A stretch of DNA of 64,000 nucleotides from Gammaproteobacteria bacterium (lineage in GTDB: Bacteria > Pseudomonadota > Gammaproteobacteria > GCA-2400775): the NCBI GenBank assembly GCA_013151045.1, contig JAADIY010000040.1, forward strand, positions 32,807 to 96,806. The letters are read 5' to 3'. This document shows positions 50,092-58,849 of this stretch, piece after piece. The notes below the pieces were generated by a model, which was not told where the DNA came from, made no database searches, and saw nothing but the letters and a program-made list of their open reading frames with translations. The position numbers and the translations under genes were made by a program. How positions within the stretch are numbered: position 1 is the first letter of the stretch; each line of letters begins with the position of its first letter.

Positions 50092-51002
50092 TGCATTGCT
50101 ATTAATAGTTTATCTATGGTGTTGCTATAGAGGCTAAATAGATCGACGGCGTTTTTGTTGCCGCCAATGGTGAATGGTAGTTCAATTGCAGGGGCGTCTA
50201 TTTTTTTTGCTAGCCAGTTTGCTGGCTTTGCGTTTTGGTGTGGCCCATAAAGTATGAAATTGGGTGGTGACGGTGCAAATTGTTGTTTGAGTTTGGCGAG
50301 GTGAGCAGCGCTTGGTGGAACGCCAGGTATAGGCTCAAGTTCTGCTACACGCCGTATATGTAGCCAGTCAAATAAATAAGCCCAGTTTTTATGATAGACA
50401 ATCGCTTGGCTGTTTTTTATCGGTTTAGCGCGTTGCTCCCAGAGGAGGATAGCTGCTAACCAGCGCTGCTTAAAGTCATTAAAACGTTGTTCGTAGTAGT
50501 GTGTTTGTGACGAATCAATTTTTACGAAGCGATCTTTAAGAGATTCTGCGATAGTAAGCAGCTTATAGGGTCCAAGGTGGACGTGAGGGTTGCCGGATGC
50601 GTGGACATCGCCTAATGAGCGATCTAGTTTTTCAGGTTTGTCCAATGTTTCAATTTGACTGGTAGCTTCAAAGTAACCTGGTTGGTTCGCTTGAATTTTT
50701 TTATTGCCGCTAATGCGTAATAATAATGGCAGCCAACCGACTTCAAGTTCGGCGCCAGTACATACGGCAATATCAGCTCGACGCATTTTGGCAATGAGTG
50801 AGGGCCGTGCTTCGATATGGTGTGGATCTTGCTGAGCAGTAGTAGCGACAAATATTGTTACTTTATCGCCAGCTAGCTCTTCTACTAAGGCTCCCCATTC
50901 TGGTTCACAGGCAAAGACGCGAATATTTGCAGAGGTATTGAAACTGGCGCTTAAGAATAAGCTGGTGATTATGCTTAAGATAGGTAAGTGGTATCTGTTC
51001 AT
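50088..51002 (-). CDS. znuA: Metal ABC transporter substrate-binding protein (ZnuA-like)
   Basis: 304 residues, signal peptide (ILSIITSLFLSASFNTSA) then a cluster A-I binding protein fold. Metal ligands expected from the family are visible: QDPHHIEARPS, NPHVHLGPYKLL (His) and IVYHKNWAYLFDWL (His), with a C-terminal IELPFTIGGNKNAVDLF region that usually supplies the last acidic ligand. The His-rich loop of classical ZnuA is absent. Zinc is favoured over manganese because of the Zur-like site at 52.6 kb. Confidence 0.88.
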   Translation of the reverse strand: MNRYHLPILSIITSLFLSASFNTSANIRVFACEPEWGALVEELAGDKVTIFVATTAQQDPHHIEARPSLIAKMRRADIAVCTGAELEVGWLPLLLRISGNKKIQANQPGYFEATSQIETLDKPEKLDRSLGDVHASGNPHVHLGPYKLLTIAESLKDRFVKIDSSQTHYYEQRFNDFKQRWLAAILLWEQRAKPIKNSQAIVYHKNWAYLFDWLHIRRVAELEPIPGVPPSAAHLAKLKQQFAPSPPNFILYGPHQNAKPANWLAKKIDAPAIELPFTIGGNKNAVDLFSLYSNTIDKLLIAMQ

Positions 51003-51010
51003 AATTACTC

Positions 51011-52276
51011 CTAAAAAGCATGCGCTGGGTGAGCGCCTAGGCTGACGAGATATTGCAAAACAATAGTGTCATCATCAATGTCGCCCGTATCGGTTTGACT
51101 ATATTGCAAGCGAAAGCGAGAAAACTCACTGGGAGAATAGTCAACAGAGAAGGTTACGCGTTGTGGGTCTTCGTTGCTGACTAGACCGCTAGTCTCGATA
51201 AAGTCAGCGTCAGCAATTGTGCCGCTAATATTACTGAGTGTATTGTCTGATGACAGTCGGTCAAGACGTAATCCGGTTCGCCAACCAGGTTGCCATTGAT
51301 AGAGCGCTTGAACATAAAAACCAATTTGATCGCCATCATAGTTAGCAGTCGATGAATTGATACCTTGCGTTAATTCGGCGCTACCATTTTCATCACGCCT
51401 ATAATATTCAGTGATCAATTTAAAATTGCGTTGTGTCGGATTACCATTGGGTGACCATTTAAATACAAAATCAACACCAAAAATGTCAGCGTCGCCATTA
51501 GTGAGGCTGAAAGACTCATTTTCTTCCTGCTCAGCGTTAGGTCGCTCATCAAAACTATTTTGAATATAGCTGGTTCCAAAACGCCATGCACCACCGCTGC
51601 CGATGTCACCGCCAGTTCGAATAAAGAATGTGCTGGTGCCAATATTATTGCTACTTTCTCCGCCTGGAAAGTTGTCACCATTGAATAGTTCGACGCCAAG
51701 TTCTAAGAATAAGTCGGTGGGTGCTATCCAGCGCGCTTGAATACCATCGCCCGTTAATTTTCCGCCAAGCAGGGCATCATAGACTAACGACGTATTGGAA
51801 AAATCGAGAGTGTGCTCATGAATTTGATTTTCATAACCGATTTGTGAAAACCATCTTCCGCCACGCAATGTGATTCCACTACCTAACCCGAGACTTTCGA
51901 TAAAAGCTTCTTCTATTTCAGTTTTTGTTTCTCCATCTTCTTCTTCAATAGCAAGTGTGAACCAGCCATAAATTTTGTCATCAATATTTGCGCTGACACT
52001 AAACTCGGTTTCTCCAAGTCCAAAGCCATCAGAAGCTGCTTCGGCTCCACCTGGTTGAAACCCAGGTAATTCTAATTCATCAATGTTAGTTTCGACATAA
52101 CGTCCATCGAGTATTAGGCTGATCGCGGGATTAAAATTATTGCCGCCTATTTTTCCATTTCTGCCTTTGGCATCAACAGGTCTTCCGCCAAGAGTAGATG
52201 AGGCGAGCGAAAAATCCATGTATACAAGTAATAGGGTTAGTGCAGAAGCACTAACGGAAGTTAGTCTGAGATTCAT
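51011..52276 (-). CDS. Outer membrane beta-barrel protein of the zinc cluster
   Basis: About 421 residues from ATG 52276, chosen because GGAGA lies just upstream; a longer frame to 52303 lacks this. Signal peptide MNLRLTSVSASALTLLLVYM to about ASS. The mature part alternates polar and aromatic strands typical of a porin-like barrel, with no TonB plug or TonB box. It ends VSLGAHPAHAF: a C-terminal Phe for BAM recognition preceded by a His pair. It may bring zinc through the outer membrane; this is inferred from its place between a Zur-type operator and znuA (nine bases apart). Confidence 0.8.
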   Translation of the reverse strand: MNLRLTSVSASALTLLLVYMDFSLASSTLGGRPVDAKGRNGKIGGNNFNPAISLILDGRYVETNIDELELPGFQPGGAEAASDGFGLGETEFSVSANIDDKIYGWFTLAIEEEDGETKTEIEEAFIESLGLGSGITLRGGRWFSQIGYENQIHEHTLDFSNTSLVYDALLGGKLTGDGIQARWIAPTDLFLELGVELFNGDNFPGGESSNNIGTSTFFIRTGGDIGSGGAWRFGTSYIQNSFDERPNAEQEENESFSLTNGDADIFGVDFVFKWSPNGNPTQRNFKLITEYYRRDENGSAELTQGINSSTANYDGDQIGFYVQALYQWQPGWRTGLRLDRLSSDNTLSNISGTIADADFIETSGLVSNEDPQRVTFSVDYSPSEFSRFRLQYSQTDTGDIDDDTIVLQYLVSLGAHPAHAF

Positions 52277-52331
52277 GATGTCTCCAAATAAATCGATGCG
52301 CATAGTGCTAGCGCGATTTTGAAAAAGTGAT

Positions 52332-52610
52332 CTATATGGAAGGTTGGGGTGGTGCGCGAATTGTTAGGTAAAGCGGTGAAGGGTTTGTTGCATTGGGGAA
52401 TATAAATAGTTTGGTATGGCTAGGTTTTGGTGTGTCAATAATGCTGACGGCATTGACATCAGTTTCGCCATCAAGCTGATGTAAAGGAGATTGGCATTCA
52501 TTGGCTTCGTTGCCGCTTAAGTGCTCTTCATCATAACCATGGGTTAGCGCCATGGTTTGTGTGGTGAAGAATAGAAATGCAAGCAGCAGGATATGAAGTG
52601 GCAATCTCAT
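52332..52610 (-). CDS. Small exported protein, first gene of the zinc cluster
   Basis: 92 residues. An N-terminal signal peptide (LHILLLAFLFFTTQTMA) precedes a hydrophilic mature part with several His, Asp, Glu and Cys residues (LTHGYDEEHLSGNEANECQ) and a Pro-rich end. No family recognised; a periplasmic metal-binding or buffering role is possible. The ATG abuts the Zur-type palindrome, so there is almost no room for a separate ribosome site. Confidence 0.6.
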   Translation of the reverse strand: MRLPLHILLLAFLFFTTQTMALTHGYDEEHLSGNEANECQSPLHQLDGETDVNAVSIIDTPKPSHTKLFIFPNATNPSPLYLTIRAPPQPSI

Positions 52611-52629
52611 AATGTTACTTTATAACATT
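52611..52629. promoter_or_regulatory. Zur-type operator
   Basis: AATGTTACTTTATAACATT is a perfect inverted repeat: seven-base arms AATGTTA and TAACATT around five bases. It closely resembles the gammaproteobacterial Zur consensus (AATGTTATANTATAACATT). It lies directly at the start of the minus-strand zinc cluster, so zinc-loaded Zur would repress it. It is also about 60 bases before the ffs -10 but is unlikely to control that gene. Confidence 0.8.
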
Positions 52630-52685
52630 ATTGAGAGGCAAGCAATACGTTTTAAATCCGATCACAGGATGGTGGTCTGATCGCG

Positions 52686-52691
52686 TATAAT
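52686..52691 (+). promoter_or_regulatory. Consensus -10 box of ffs
   Basis: A perfect TATAAT precedes the 4.5S RNA by 15 bases, with a GC-rich discriminator (GGCGGG) after it. No good -35 hexamer is seen at the normal distance, which suggests dependence on the extended upstream region. Confidence 0.55.
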
Positions 52692-52706
52692 GGCGGGTTT
52701 GGGTTT

Positions 52707-52818
52707 GGCGGCTCGTGTCTGTCCCCCCGCAACGTTATATTGTGAACCCCGTCAGGCCCGGAAGGGAGCAGCGGCAGCAGTGGACGCGTGTGCCGGGGTC
52801 AGGCGGATGCGAGTTGCC
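52707..52818 (+). ncRNA. ffs: 4.5S RNA of the signal recognition particle
   Basis: The conserved SRP domain IV is present: GTCAGGCCCGGAAGGGAGCA with the GGAA tetraloop region and AGCAG on the return strand, then GACGCGTGTGCCGGGGTCAGG as expected, split here for length. The ends pair: GGCGGCTCG (52707-52715) with CGAGTTGCC (52810-52818) over nine base pairs including G-U. It binds Ffh to target membrane proteins. Placed upstream of dnaX, as in many gammaproteobacteria. Confidence 0.95.
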
Positions 52819-52872
52819 TCTTCTCTCCATTTATAGTGGCCATTCACTTACTGAGACCGTTAATATAGAGCA

Positions 52873-54717
52873 ATGAGTTATCAGGTTTTAGCACGTAAAT
52901 GGCGGCCACGATCGTTTGCCGAGCTAGTCGGTCAGGCGCATGTGGTAACGCCGCTGAGCAACGCACTTAAACAAGAGCGTGTTCATCACGCGTTTTTGTT
53001 TAGTGGTACACGCGGTGTCGGTAAAACGACGATTGCTCGCGTATTTGCTAAGGCGTTGAACTGTGAAAGTGGCGTTACTGCCGAGCCTTGTGGTCAATGC
53101 AGTGCGTGTACAGAAATTGACGAAGGCCGCTTTGTTGATTTGATTGAAGTCGATGCGGCATCGCGTACCAAGGTCGATGATACGCGTGAGTTACTCGATA
53201 ACGTGCCTTATGCACCCTCTCGTGGGCGTTATAAGGTATACCTCATCGATGAAGTTCATATGCTTTCTAATCACAGTTTTAATGCACTGTTAAAGACGCT
53301 TGAAGAGCCACCGCCGCATGTAAAGTTTTTGCTGGCGACCACTGATCCACAAAAATTGCCTGTGACCGTATTGTCACGTTGTTTGCAATTTAATCTTAAG
53401 CGTTTACCCGTAGAGAGTATTAGGGCTCATCTTGAGCGTATTCTCCGCAGCGAGAATATTGAGTTCGAGGTCGCTGCATTGACTGAGATTGCGGTCGCTG
53501 CAGAAGGTAGTGTCCGTGATAGCTTAAGTTTGCTTGATCAAGCTATTGCTTTTTCAAATGGCAAAATACTCGCTGATGATGTACGCAGTATGCTGGGCTC
53601 AATCAGTCATGATTATGTCGTGTCATTGCTCGATGCATTGGCAAATGCCGACGCAGCGCGTTTATTAGAGATCGTTGCAACATTGATGGAGCAAGGTTCT
53701 GACGCCAACGCAGTATTAGCCGAGTTGATAAGCAGCTTGCACTTAATTGCTATGTTGCAGGCACATCCACAACTCAATGATGATCGTTTAGCGACACGTG
53801 CAGAGCTAAGTGCCTTTGCTCAACGAATCGCTGCTGAAGACGTGCAGCTATTTTATCAAATAGCAGTCATCGCCCGTCGTGATATGCCTTATGTGCCAGA
53901 TACGCGCAGCGGTTTAGAGATGACCTTACTGCGAATGTTAGCGTTCAAACCTGGTGAGCGTGGTACATCGGTCATCAATGCCAAAGTGAGCTCAGTAACC
54001 GCGGGCGCAGTGACTTCGGAAAGTGCTGCACAAGTGCCACCTGTAGCCGAACAAGCAGTTGCGCCGACTATGGCGCCACGATCGGCCGCTGAGGCGATGG
54101 CGATGGCGAGTGCCTCAAAAAAAAAGTCAGTAGCCCCTGCAGTTAGCCAAGAACAGCCACCTCAAATAGATTCTAGACCTAGTGTACAGGCCGTTGTTCA
54201 ACACAACACTGTCTCTGAGTCGTATGCTTCATCACAATCGGTTGCAAAAGATAGGCAGCAGCATTCGTCACCAACGTCGCTGGGAGCCGAAGCCGAGATC
54301 GTTAAGCCAATAGTGCCTGATGTGCCGGTAGTTGATACCAGCGCTGATGAATGGGAAGAGATTGTAGAATCATTGGGCCTCGAGGCCTTAGTGCGTGAGC
54401 TGGCGACAAATTCGATTATGTTGGGTCACGACAACAATCTATTTAAGATAACGCTTAATGAATCGCAATTGCATTTGAATAATGAGCGCTTAGAAAAGCG
54501 TTTAGAGCAGGCATTACAGCAGCGCTTTGGCGATGATACTAAGCTGGTTGTTGATATGGGGCCGGCGGTGAATACGCCAGCCGCAAAGGCCAAAGCGCGT
54601 TATAAGAAAAAAGTCGATAAGGCGCGTATTGCTTTGGAGAATGATGATACCGTACAGCAATTGAAAGCCGTATTTGGCGCAGAGATGCAGCAAGATTCAA
54701 TACGGCCCGTAGAGTAG
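52873..54717 (+). CDS. dnaX: DNA polymerase III subunits tau and gamma
   Basis: Clamp-loader ATPase. 614 residues: MSYQVLARKWRPRSFAELVG, Walker A FSGTRGVGKTTIARVFAKAL, zinc knuckle CESGVTAEPCGQCSACTE, Walker B YLIDEVHML, SRC motif (TVLSRCLQFNLKRL). A low-complexity Ala/Pro/Ser linker (about 375-480) leads to the tau C-terminal domain that binds DnaE and DnaB. At codon 418 the slippery string TCA AAA AAA AAG allows a shift that would give a gamma-like short form (see separate site). Confidence 0.96.
   Translation: MSYQVLARKWRPRSFAELVGQAHVVTPLSNALKQERVHHAFLFSGTRGVGKTTIARVFAKALNCESGVTAEPCGQCSACTEIDEGRFVDLIEVDAASRTKVDDTRELLDNVPYAPSRGRYKVYLIDEVHMLSNHSFNALLKTLEEPPPHVKFLLATTDPQKLPVTVLSRCLQFNLKRLPVESIRAHLERILRSENIEFEVAALTEIAVAAEGSVRDSLSLLDQAIAFSNGKILADDVRSMLGSISHDYVVSLLDALANADAARLLEIVATLMEQGSDANAVLAELISSLHLIAMLQAHPQLNDDRLATRAELSAFAQRIAAEDVQLFYQIAVIARRDMPYVPDTRSGLEMTLLRMLAFKPGERGTSVINAKVSSVTAGAVTSESAAQVPPVAEQAVAPTMAPRSAAEAMAMASASKKKSVAPAVSQEQPPQIDSRPSVQAVVQHNTVSESYASSQSVAKDRQQHSSPTSLGAEAEIVKPIVPDVPVVDTSADEWEEIVESLGLEALVRELATNSIMLGHDNNLFKITLNESQLHLNNERLEKRLEQALQQRFGDDTKLVVDMGPAVNTPAAKAKARYKKKVDKARIALENDDTVQQLKAVFGAEMQQDSIRPVE
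54117..54146 (+). promoter_or_regulatory. dnaX: Predicted dnaX slippery site and early -1 frame stop
   Basis: Nine A's (54117-54125) then G form A AAA AAG in the dnaX frame (54120-54126), the same heptamer used in Escherichia coli dnaX. After a -1 shift the next codons are GTC AGT AGC CCC TGC AGT and then TAG (54144-54146), giving a product of about 424 residues that ends after the ATPase domains. An A9 run also permits transcriptional slippage, as known in Thermus dnaX. A clear downstream stem is not seen. Confidence 0.65.
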
Positions 54718-54767
54718 TGATTAGCAACAAAGTAATTCAATAATAGTATGTGTAAAAGGTGGATAAA

Positions 54768-55091
54768 ATGATGAAAGGTGGAATTGGCGGTTTAATGAAG
54801 CAAGCGCAGAAGATGCAAGAAAATATGCAAAAAGCGCAAGAAGAGCTGGCGGAAATGGAAGTCGAAGGTAAAGCTGGCGGCGGTTTAGTCAACGTTGTTA
54901 TGACCGGTCGCCATGATCTGCGCAAAGTCACCATTGATGATAGTTTGATGGACGATAAAGAGATGCTTGAAGACCTTATTGCCGCAGCAGTAAACGATGC
55001 AGTGCGTGTTGTTGAAACAACAACTCAAGAAAAAATGGGTTCCTTGACTGGAGGCATGAATTTGCCTGCTGGCATGAAAATGCCATTTTAG
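54768..55091 (+). CDS. ybaB: YbaB/EbfC nucleoid-associated protein
   Basis: A dimeric small DNA-binding protein conserved between dnaX and recR. 107 residues from ATG 54768, with AAGGTGG five bases upstream; a GTG at 54759 overlaps that site. Pattern: [40 protein letters not shown] and [21 protein letters not shown], ending [12 protein letters not shown]. Family function: nucleoid association; exact role unsettled. Confidence 0.95.
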   Translation: MMKGGIGGLMKQAQKMQENMQKAQEELAEMEVEGKAGGGLVNVVMTGRHDLRKVTIDDSLMDDKEMLEDLIAAAVNDAVRVVETTTQEKMGSLTGGMNLPAGMKMPF

Positions 55092-55128
55092 TTTGCCTTC
55101 GAATTAATACGCTTTATAGCGCAATACA

Positions 55129-55725
55129 GTGAATTATTCACCGCTTATCACCCAGTTGATTGATGCTTTGCGTTGTTTGCCTGGTGTTGGGCCAAAATCG
55201 GCGCAACGCATGGCCTTTCATTTATTGGAGCGTGACCGACAGGGCGCTAACCATTTGTCTAATATACTTGCGCAAGCAGTAGAGAAAGTCGGTTATTGCA
55301 GTAAATGTCGCACGCTTAGCGAGGCTGAGCTTTGTGATATTTGTAACGATGTTAGGCGTGATGCCGCGCAGCTTTGTGTGGTTGAAACGCCGGCAGATGT
55401 AATAGCTATTGAAGAGTCTACTGCGTTTAAAGGCCGTTATTTTGTATTAATGGGTCATCTTTCCCCGTTGGATAATATTGGCCCTGATGATATCGGTTTA
55501 GATTTGCTCGATAAGCAATTAGCTGACGGCACAATACAAGAAGTTATTCTTGCGACTAACCCAACGGTTGAAGGCGAAGCAACCGCTTATTACATTAGTG
55601 AGATGGTACGAACTTATAGTCTTAAGGCGAGTCGTATTGCCTACGGCGTGCCCTTTGGCGGCGAGTTGGAATATGTTAATACAGGTACTTTGGCCCACGC
55701 TTTTGCTGGGCGTCTGCAGCTTTAA
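55129..55725 (+). CDS. recR: Recombination protein RecR
   Basis: Works with RecF and RecO in RecA loading at gaps. 198 residues from GTG 55129: HhH segment [19 protein letters not shown], zinc finger [16 protein letters not shown], Toprim domain ([36 protein letters not shown]) and Walker-B-like [12 protein letters not shown]. Complete; the dnaX-ybaB-recR order is classical. Confidence 0.97.
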   Translation: MNYSPLITQLIDALRCLPGVGPKSAQRMAFHLLERDRQGANHLSNILAQAVEKVGYCSKCRTLSEAELCDICNDVRRDAAQLCVVETPADVIAIEESTAFKGRYFVLMGHLSPLDNIGPDDIGLDLLDKQLADGTIQEVILATNPTVEGEATAYYISEMVRTYSLKASRIAYGVPFGGELEYVNTGTLAHAFAGRLQL

Positions 55726-55744
55726 TTGAGCACGCATAAATAAT

Positions 55745-56173
55745 ATGAATTTTTCTGGGCCAGTGCTCGTATCGATAGCGACGTATCTCTTAATGCTGGT
55801 GGCGTACCGTTATCGAAGTAAACTATGGTTTCATATACCCGTTATGTCTGCGATTATTGTTTACGATATATGCATGCCATTCTATCTTTATTCAACACGT
55901 GACTGGTACCGGCGTCTAATTGAACAAGAAGAAATTTTCTCGATGATGATATGGACACATGTGATGTTGTTAATTACATTGTATGTGTTGTATGCCTTGC
56001 AGGTTATTGCGGGGCGTCAATTATTAAAAGGCAACAATAATGAAGCGAGAGAAGATCATGCTGCGCAAGGAAAGGGCATATTAATTGCGCGAGCCTTGGT
56101 CATACTTTCAGCAATGATGTTGGTTGAGCCTGAGCGCCCAGTTGAAGCTGTTGCGCTATTGGTCGGTGGATAA
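55745..56173 (+). CDS. Hypothetical integral membrane protein
   Basis: 142 residues with four predicted helices: VLVSIATYLLMLVAY, IPVMSAIIVYDICMPFYLY, IWTHVMLLITLYVLYALQVI and ARALVILSAMMLV. Histidines occur near membrane ends (WFHIPV, WTHVML), a little like DUF420-type proteins, but I cannot claim the family. Follows recR by 19 bases and overlaps the convergent rsgA end by 18 bases. Confidence 0.65.
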   Translation: MNFSGPVLVSIATYLLMLVAYRYRSKLWFHIPVMSAIIVYDICMPFYLYSTRDWYRRLIEQEEIFSMMIWTHVMLLITLYVLYALQVIAGRQLLKGNNNEAREDHAAQGKGILIARALVILSAMMLVEPERPVEAVALLVGG

Positions 56174-57070
56174 GGCGTTGTATGTTGCAACATAGCTATT
56201 GTAGCGTAATTGACTGACTTCTTTTCGGTCGATTGCCGATTTAACACCGCATATTGGTTCGTTTAGGTGGCGACAATTGTGAAATTTGCATTCGTCAGTA
56301 TGTTGTTTAAATTCAATATAGCAGTTGGCTAGTTCATCAGCGGCGAGATCCCACATTGAAAAATCGCGGACACCGGGTGAGTCGACCAAATACCCGCCCA
56401 TAGGTAGCGCATAGAGCATGGTTGTACTAGTGGTGTGACTGCCTTGATCTCCGCGCGCAGTTAATTCACCTGTGGCGATAGTAATACCCGGTAAGAGAGC
56501 AGTAGCAATCGAAGATTTTCCGACACCAGATTGGCCAACTAATACACTGGTTTTATCCTTCAGTATATCTTGCACAATATTCAAACCCGTCTGGTTCTTT
56601 TGGCTAGAGCTAATAACGTGATAGCCAATATCGCGATAAACAGTCATTAATTGTTCAATATCTTCGCTGATATCATCGGTAATGAGGTCAAGCTTCGTTA
56701 CTAATAATACCGGAGTGATGCCTTGTTGTTCTGCAATCGCGATATAACGATCGATAAGAAACTGATCGTAATGTGGCTTAACAGTAAAGGCGATGACGAT
56801 TTGATCAAGGTTGGCAGCAATCTCTTTGACGACTTTTATATTTTTACGTTGAGCTAAAACATTTTTACGGGTGAGACGTTTAGTAATAATGCCTTGCTCA
56901 TCTGTGCCTTCTTGCCATTCGACGTGGTCACCGGCGATAGCCGCATTTTTTGATTTACGTTGATGGCAGGTGATCATAGTCCCGTCTTCTGCTAAAACTT
57001 CGACGGTTGCACCGTGGCGCATAATGACTAAACCAATATTACTGGCCTTGATATCACGAGCTTTAGTCAT
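56156..57070 (-). CDS. rsgA: Ribosome small-subunit biogenesis GTPase RsgA
   Basis: Late 30S maturation checkpoint. 304 residues, an OB fold (VEVLAEDGTMITCHQRKS), then a circularly permuted GTPase with order G4-G1-G3: TKLDL, GQSGVGKSSIATALLPG and DSPGVRDF. A C-terminal zinc motif CKFHNCRHLNEPICGVK follows. Divergent from orn with 61 bases between, the usual pairing. Confidence 0.96.
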   Translation of the reverse strand: MTKARDIKASNIGLVIMRHGATVEVLAEDGTMITCHQRKSKNAAIAGDHVEWQEGTDEQGIITKRLTRKNVLAQRKNIKVVKEIAANLDQIVIAFTVKPHYDQFLIDRYIAIAEQQGITPVLLVTKLDLITDDISEDIEQLMTVYRDIGYHVISSSQKNQTGLNIVQDILKDKTSVLVGQSGVGKSSIATALLPGITIATGELTARGDQGSHTTSTTMLYALPMGGYLVDSPGVRDFSMWDLAADELANCYIEFKQHTDECKFHNCRHLNEPICGVKSAIDRKEVSQLRYNSYVATYNALSTDQ

Positions 57071-57131
57071 GATTGATACAGACCTTAAAAGTCTTTGTTA
57101 GAATAGCCAAAATTATCCGTGAGAGCCTATT

Positions 57132-57674
57132 GTGAAGAATGATAATAACCTGATCTGGGTTGACCTTGAAATGACAGGGTTAGATACCGATAACGATTGT
57201 ATTATCGAAATAGCCACCATTATAACTGACAGTGAGTTAAATATATTAGAAGAAGGGCCAGTGGTAGCGATTCATCAGCCTGATTCGATACTTGATGGAA
57301 TGGATGAGTGGAATACAAGGCAGCATGGTGGCTCAGGTCTTACCGATCGGGTTAAAGCGAGCGATGAGACAGAGCAGACTGCAACGCAAAAGACCTTAGA
57401 ATTTGTTAGTCGCTATGTCGATATGAATAAGTCGCCAATGTGTGGCAACAGCATTTGCCAGGATAGACGTTTCATGCACCGCTGCATGCCTGGTTTAGAG
57501 AAGTATTTTCATTACCGTAACTTAGATGTCAGCACGATTAAAGAATTGGTAAAGCGCTGGAAACCCGAAGTTTCCAAAGGTTTTCAAAAAAGCTCAGAAC
57601 ACCTCGCCATGCAAGATATTCGCGATTCAATCGCAGAACTTAAGTTTTATCGAGAGAACGTATTCTCGATCTAA
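57132..57674 (+). CDS. orn: Oligoribonuclease
   Basis: Degrades 2-5 nt RNA and pGpG, ending c-di-GMP breakdown. 180-residue DEDDh exonuclease: [16 protein letters not shown] (first Asp-x-Glu), [17 protein letters not shown] (Asp) and [13 protein letters not shown] (His and Asp). Start GTG or in-frame codon at 57132 with GAGAG upstream. Complete. The two PilZ proteins at 12 kb point to c-di-GMP use in this organism. Confidence 0.97.
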   Translation: MKNDNNLIWVDLEMTGLDTDNDCIIEIATIITDSELNILEEGPVVAIHQPDSILDGMDEWNTRQHGGSGLTDRVKASDETEQTATQKTLEFVSRYVDMNKSPMCGNSICQDRRFMHRCMPGLEKYFHYRNLDVSTIKELVKRWKPEVSKGFQKSSEHLAMQDIRDSIAELKFYRENVFSI

Positions 57675-57725
57675 GGAAGCTCTGATCAGTCTCGTGTTCC
57701 ACGAATTAACCAGAGGTTCCCTAAG
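57671..57725. repeat. Imperfect 55-bp inverted repeat after orn
   Basis: CTAAGGAAGCTCTGATCAGT at 57671 pairs imperfectly with ACCAGAGGTTCCCTAAG at 57709-57725, and CTCGTG with CACGA at the apex. It starts at the orn stop codon. It could end orn transcription, or be a small palindromic insertion, since GGAACCTCTG-like ends recall some IS tips. No T-tract follows. Confidence 0.5.
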
Positions 57726-57794
57726 TAAAATACAATTAGATCACGATAGCTTAAGGATAAGTGATGCCTGGTTCGTTGAGCACGGGCTAAAAAA

Positions 57795-58049
57795 ATGTAT
57801 TGGAAGTTAAAAAAGTGCTTAGTTGCCGTCCTTGGATTTTTATTTCAGCCATTAGGCATGTTATATGTTGTACGGTCGAAATGGGCACTTATTTATCTAT
57901 TATCGGGAGCACTCGTTTTATTGGCTGACAAATATTTGCTCGCTAAGTTGAGTGGTGAGTGGATAAATCTTTCTCATTTGCTTACCTGGGGAAGCGGTGT
58001 GCCTTCAGAGGCTAGGCGTGTAGAAGTAGAAATAGCAAAATTAAACTAG
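57795..58049 (+). CDS. Hypothetical small membrane protein
   Basis: 84 residues with two hydrophobic helices: CLVAVLGFLFQPLGMLYVV and WALIYLLSGALVLLADKYLL, with a basic N-terminus and a hydrophilic tail (SEARRVEVEIAKLN). The FxxPLGMLYV..KW pattern recalls small membrane proteins or the front part of longer ones, so it may be a truncated version. No family assigned; ribosome site is weak. Confidence 0.5.
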   Translation: MYWKLKKCLVAVLGFLFQPLGMLYVVRSKWALIYLLSGALVLLADKYLLAKLSGEWINLSHLLTWGSGVPSEARRVEVEIAKLN

Positions 58050-58127
58050 GCTGCGTTGAAGAGCAAAGACGTAATAGCAAGGATTAAACGGTAGCGTAGA
58101 CAGTGGTGGACGGTATAAAATCGCTTC

Positions 58128-58838
58128 ATGTCCAATAGTAACTTCTCTACCATTGTCACCCTATCTGGTATTTCAGTTGAAGTTATTCGAAAGAATATTC
58201 GTAGTTTACGATTAGTGGTTCATCCACCAGAAGGCCGAGTCAGTCTATCCGCCCCGGCTTTTGTCAGTGACGAAGATATTCGTCAAATGCTTATTTCACG
58301 TTTATCGTGGATTAAACAAAAACAAGCGGTGCTGGAGCAATTACCAAAACCGATTAAGTATCAGTATGTCACAGGCGAGACACACCGTTATCAAAGTCAA
58401 ACGTATTCCTTAAGAGTTATAGAGAGGCAAGGTAAGCACGCGCTAATACTTAAAGAAAATGAGATGCAGCTCTATGTGAAGCCAAACACCCGTACTCAAA
58501 ATAAAGCTTTAGTTCTTGATCGTTGGTATCGGCAGCAGATGGAAAGGCAGATTGATGCTTTGCAAAGAAAATGGCAGCCGGTCATAAAAAAGCAAGTCGC
58601 TCATTTCACAGTTAAAAAAATGAAAACTAAGTGGGGTAGCTGCAATATTATTGCTAAGCGTATTAGCCTTGCCTTATCGTTGGCTAAGAAGCCGATAGAA
58701 TGCCTAGAGTATGTCTTGGTGCATGAAATGGTGCACTTACATGAGCGTTATCATAACGCCAATTTTTATCGTTTAATGGATCACTACTTGCCAGATTGGC
58801 GTGCTAGAGACGAAGTACTTAGACGCCACCAAAGCTAG
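58128..58838 (+). CDS. YgjP-like metallopeptidase domain protein (DUF45, WLM-related)
   Basis: 236 residues. The N-terminal part has IRSLRLVVHPPEGRVSLSAP, typical of the M48-like YgjP family; the C-terminal zinc peptidase signature is VLVHEMVHLHERYHNANF (HExxH with a third His), preceded by KTKWGSCNIIAKRISLALSL. Substrate unknown; in some genomes the gene sits with type I restriction genes, which is not the case here. Convergent with ygiQ, 11 bases apart. Confidence 0.88.
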   Translation: MSNSNFSTIVTLSGISVEVIRKNIRSLRLVVHPPEGRVSLSAPAFVSDEDIRQMLISRLSWIKQKQAVLEQLPKPIKYQYVTGETHRYQSQTYSLRVIERQGKHALILKENEMQLYVKPNTRTQNKALVLDRWYRQQMERQIDALQRKWQPVIKKQVAHFTVKKMKTKWGSCNIIAKRISLALSLAKKPIECLEYVLVHEMVHLHERYHNANFYRLMDHYLPDWRARDEVLRRHQS

Positions 58839-58849
58839 CAGGCATTTTT

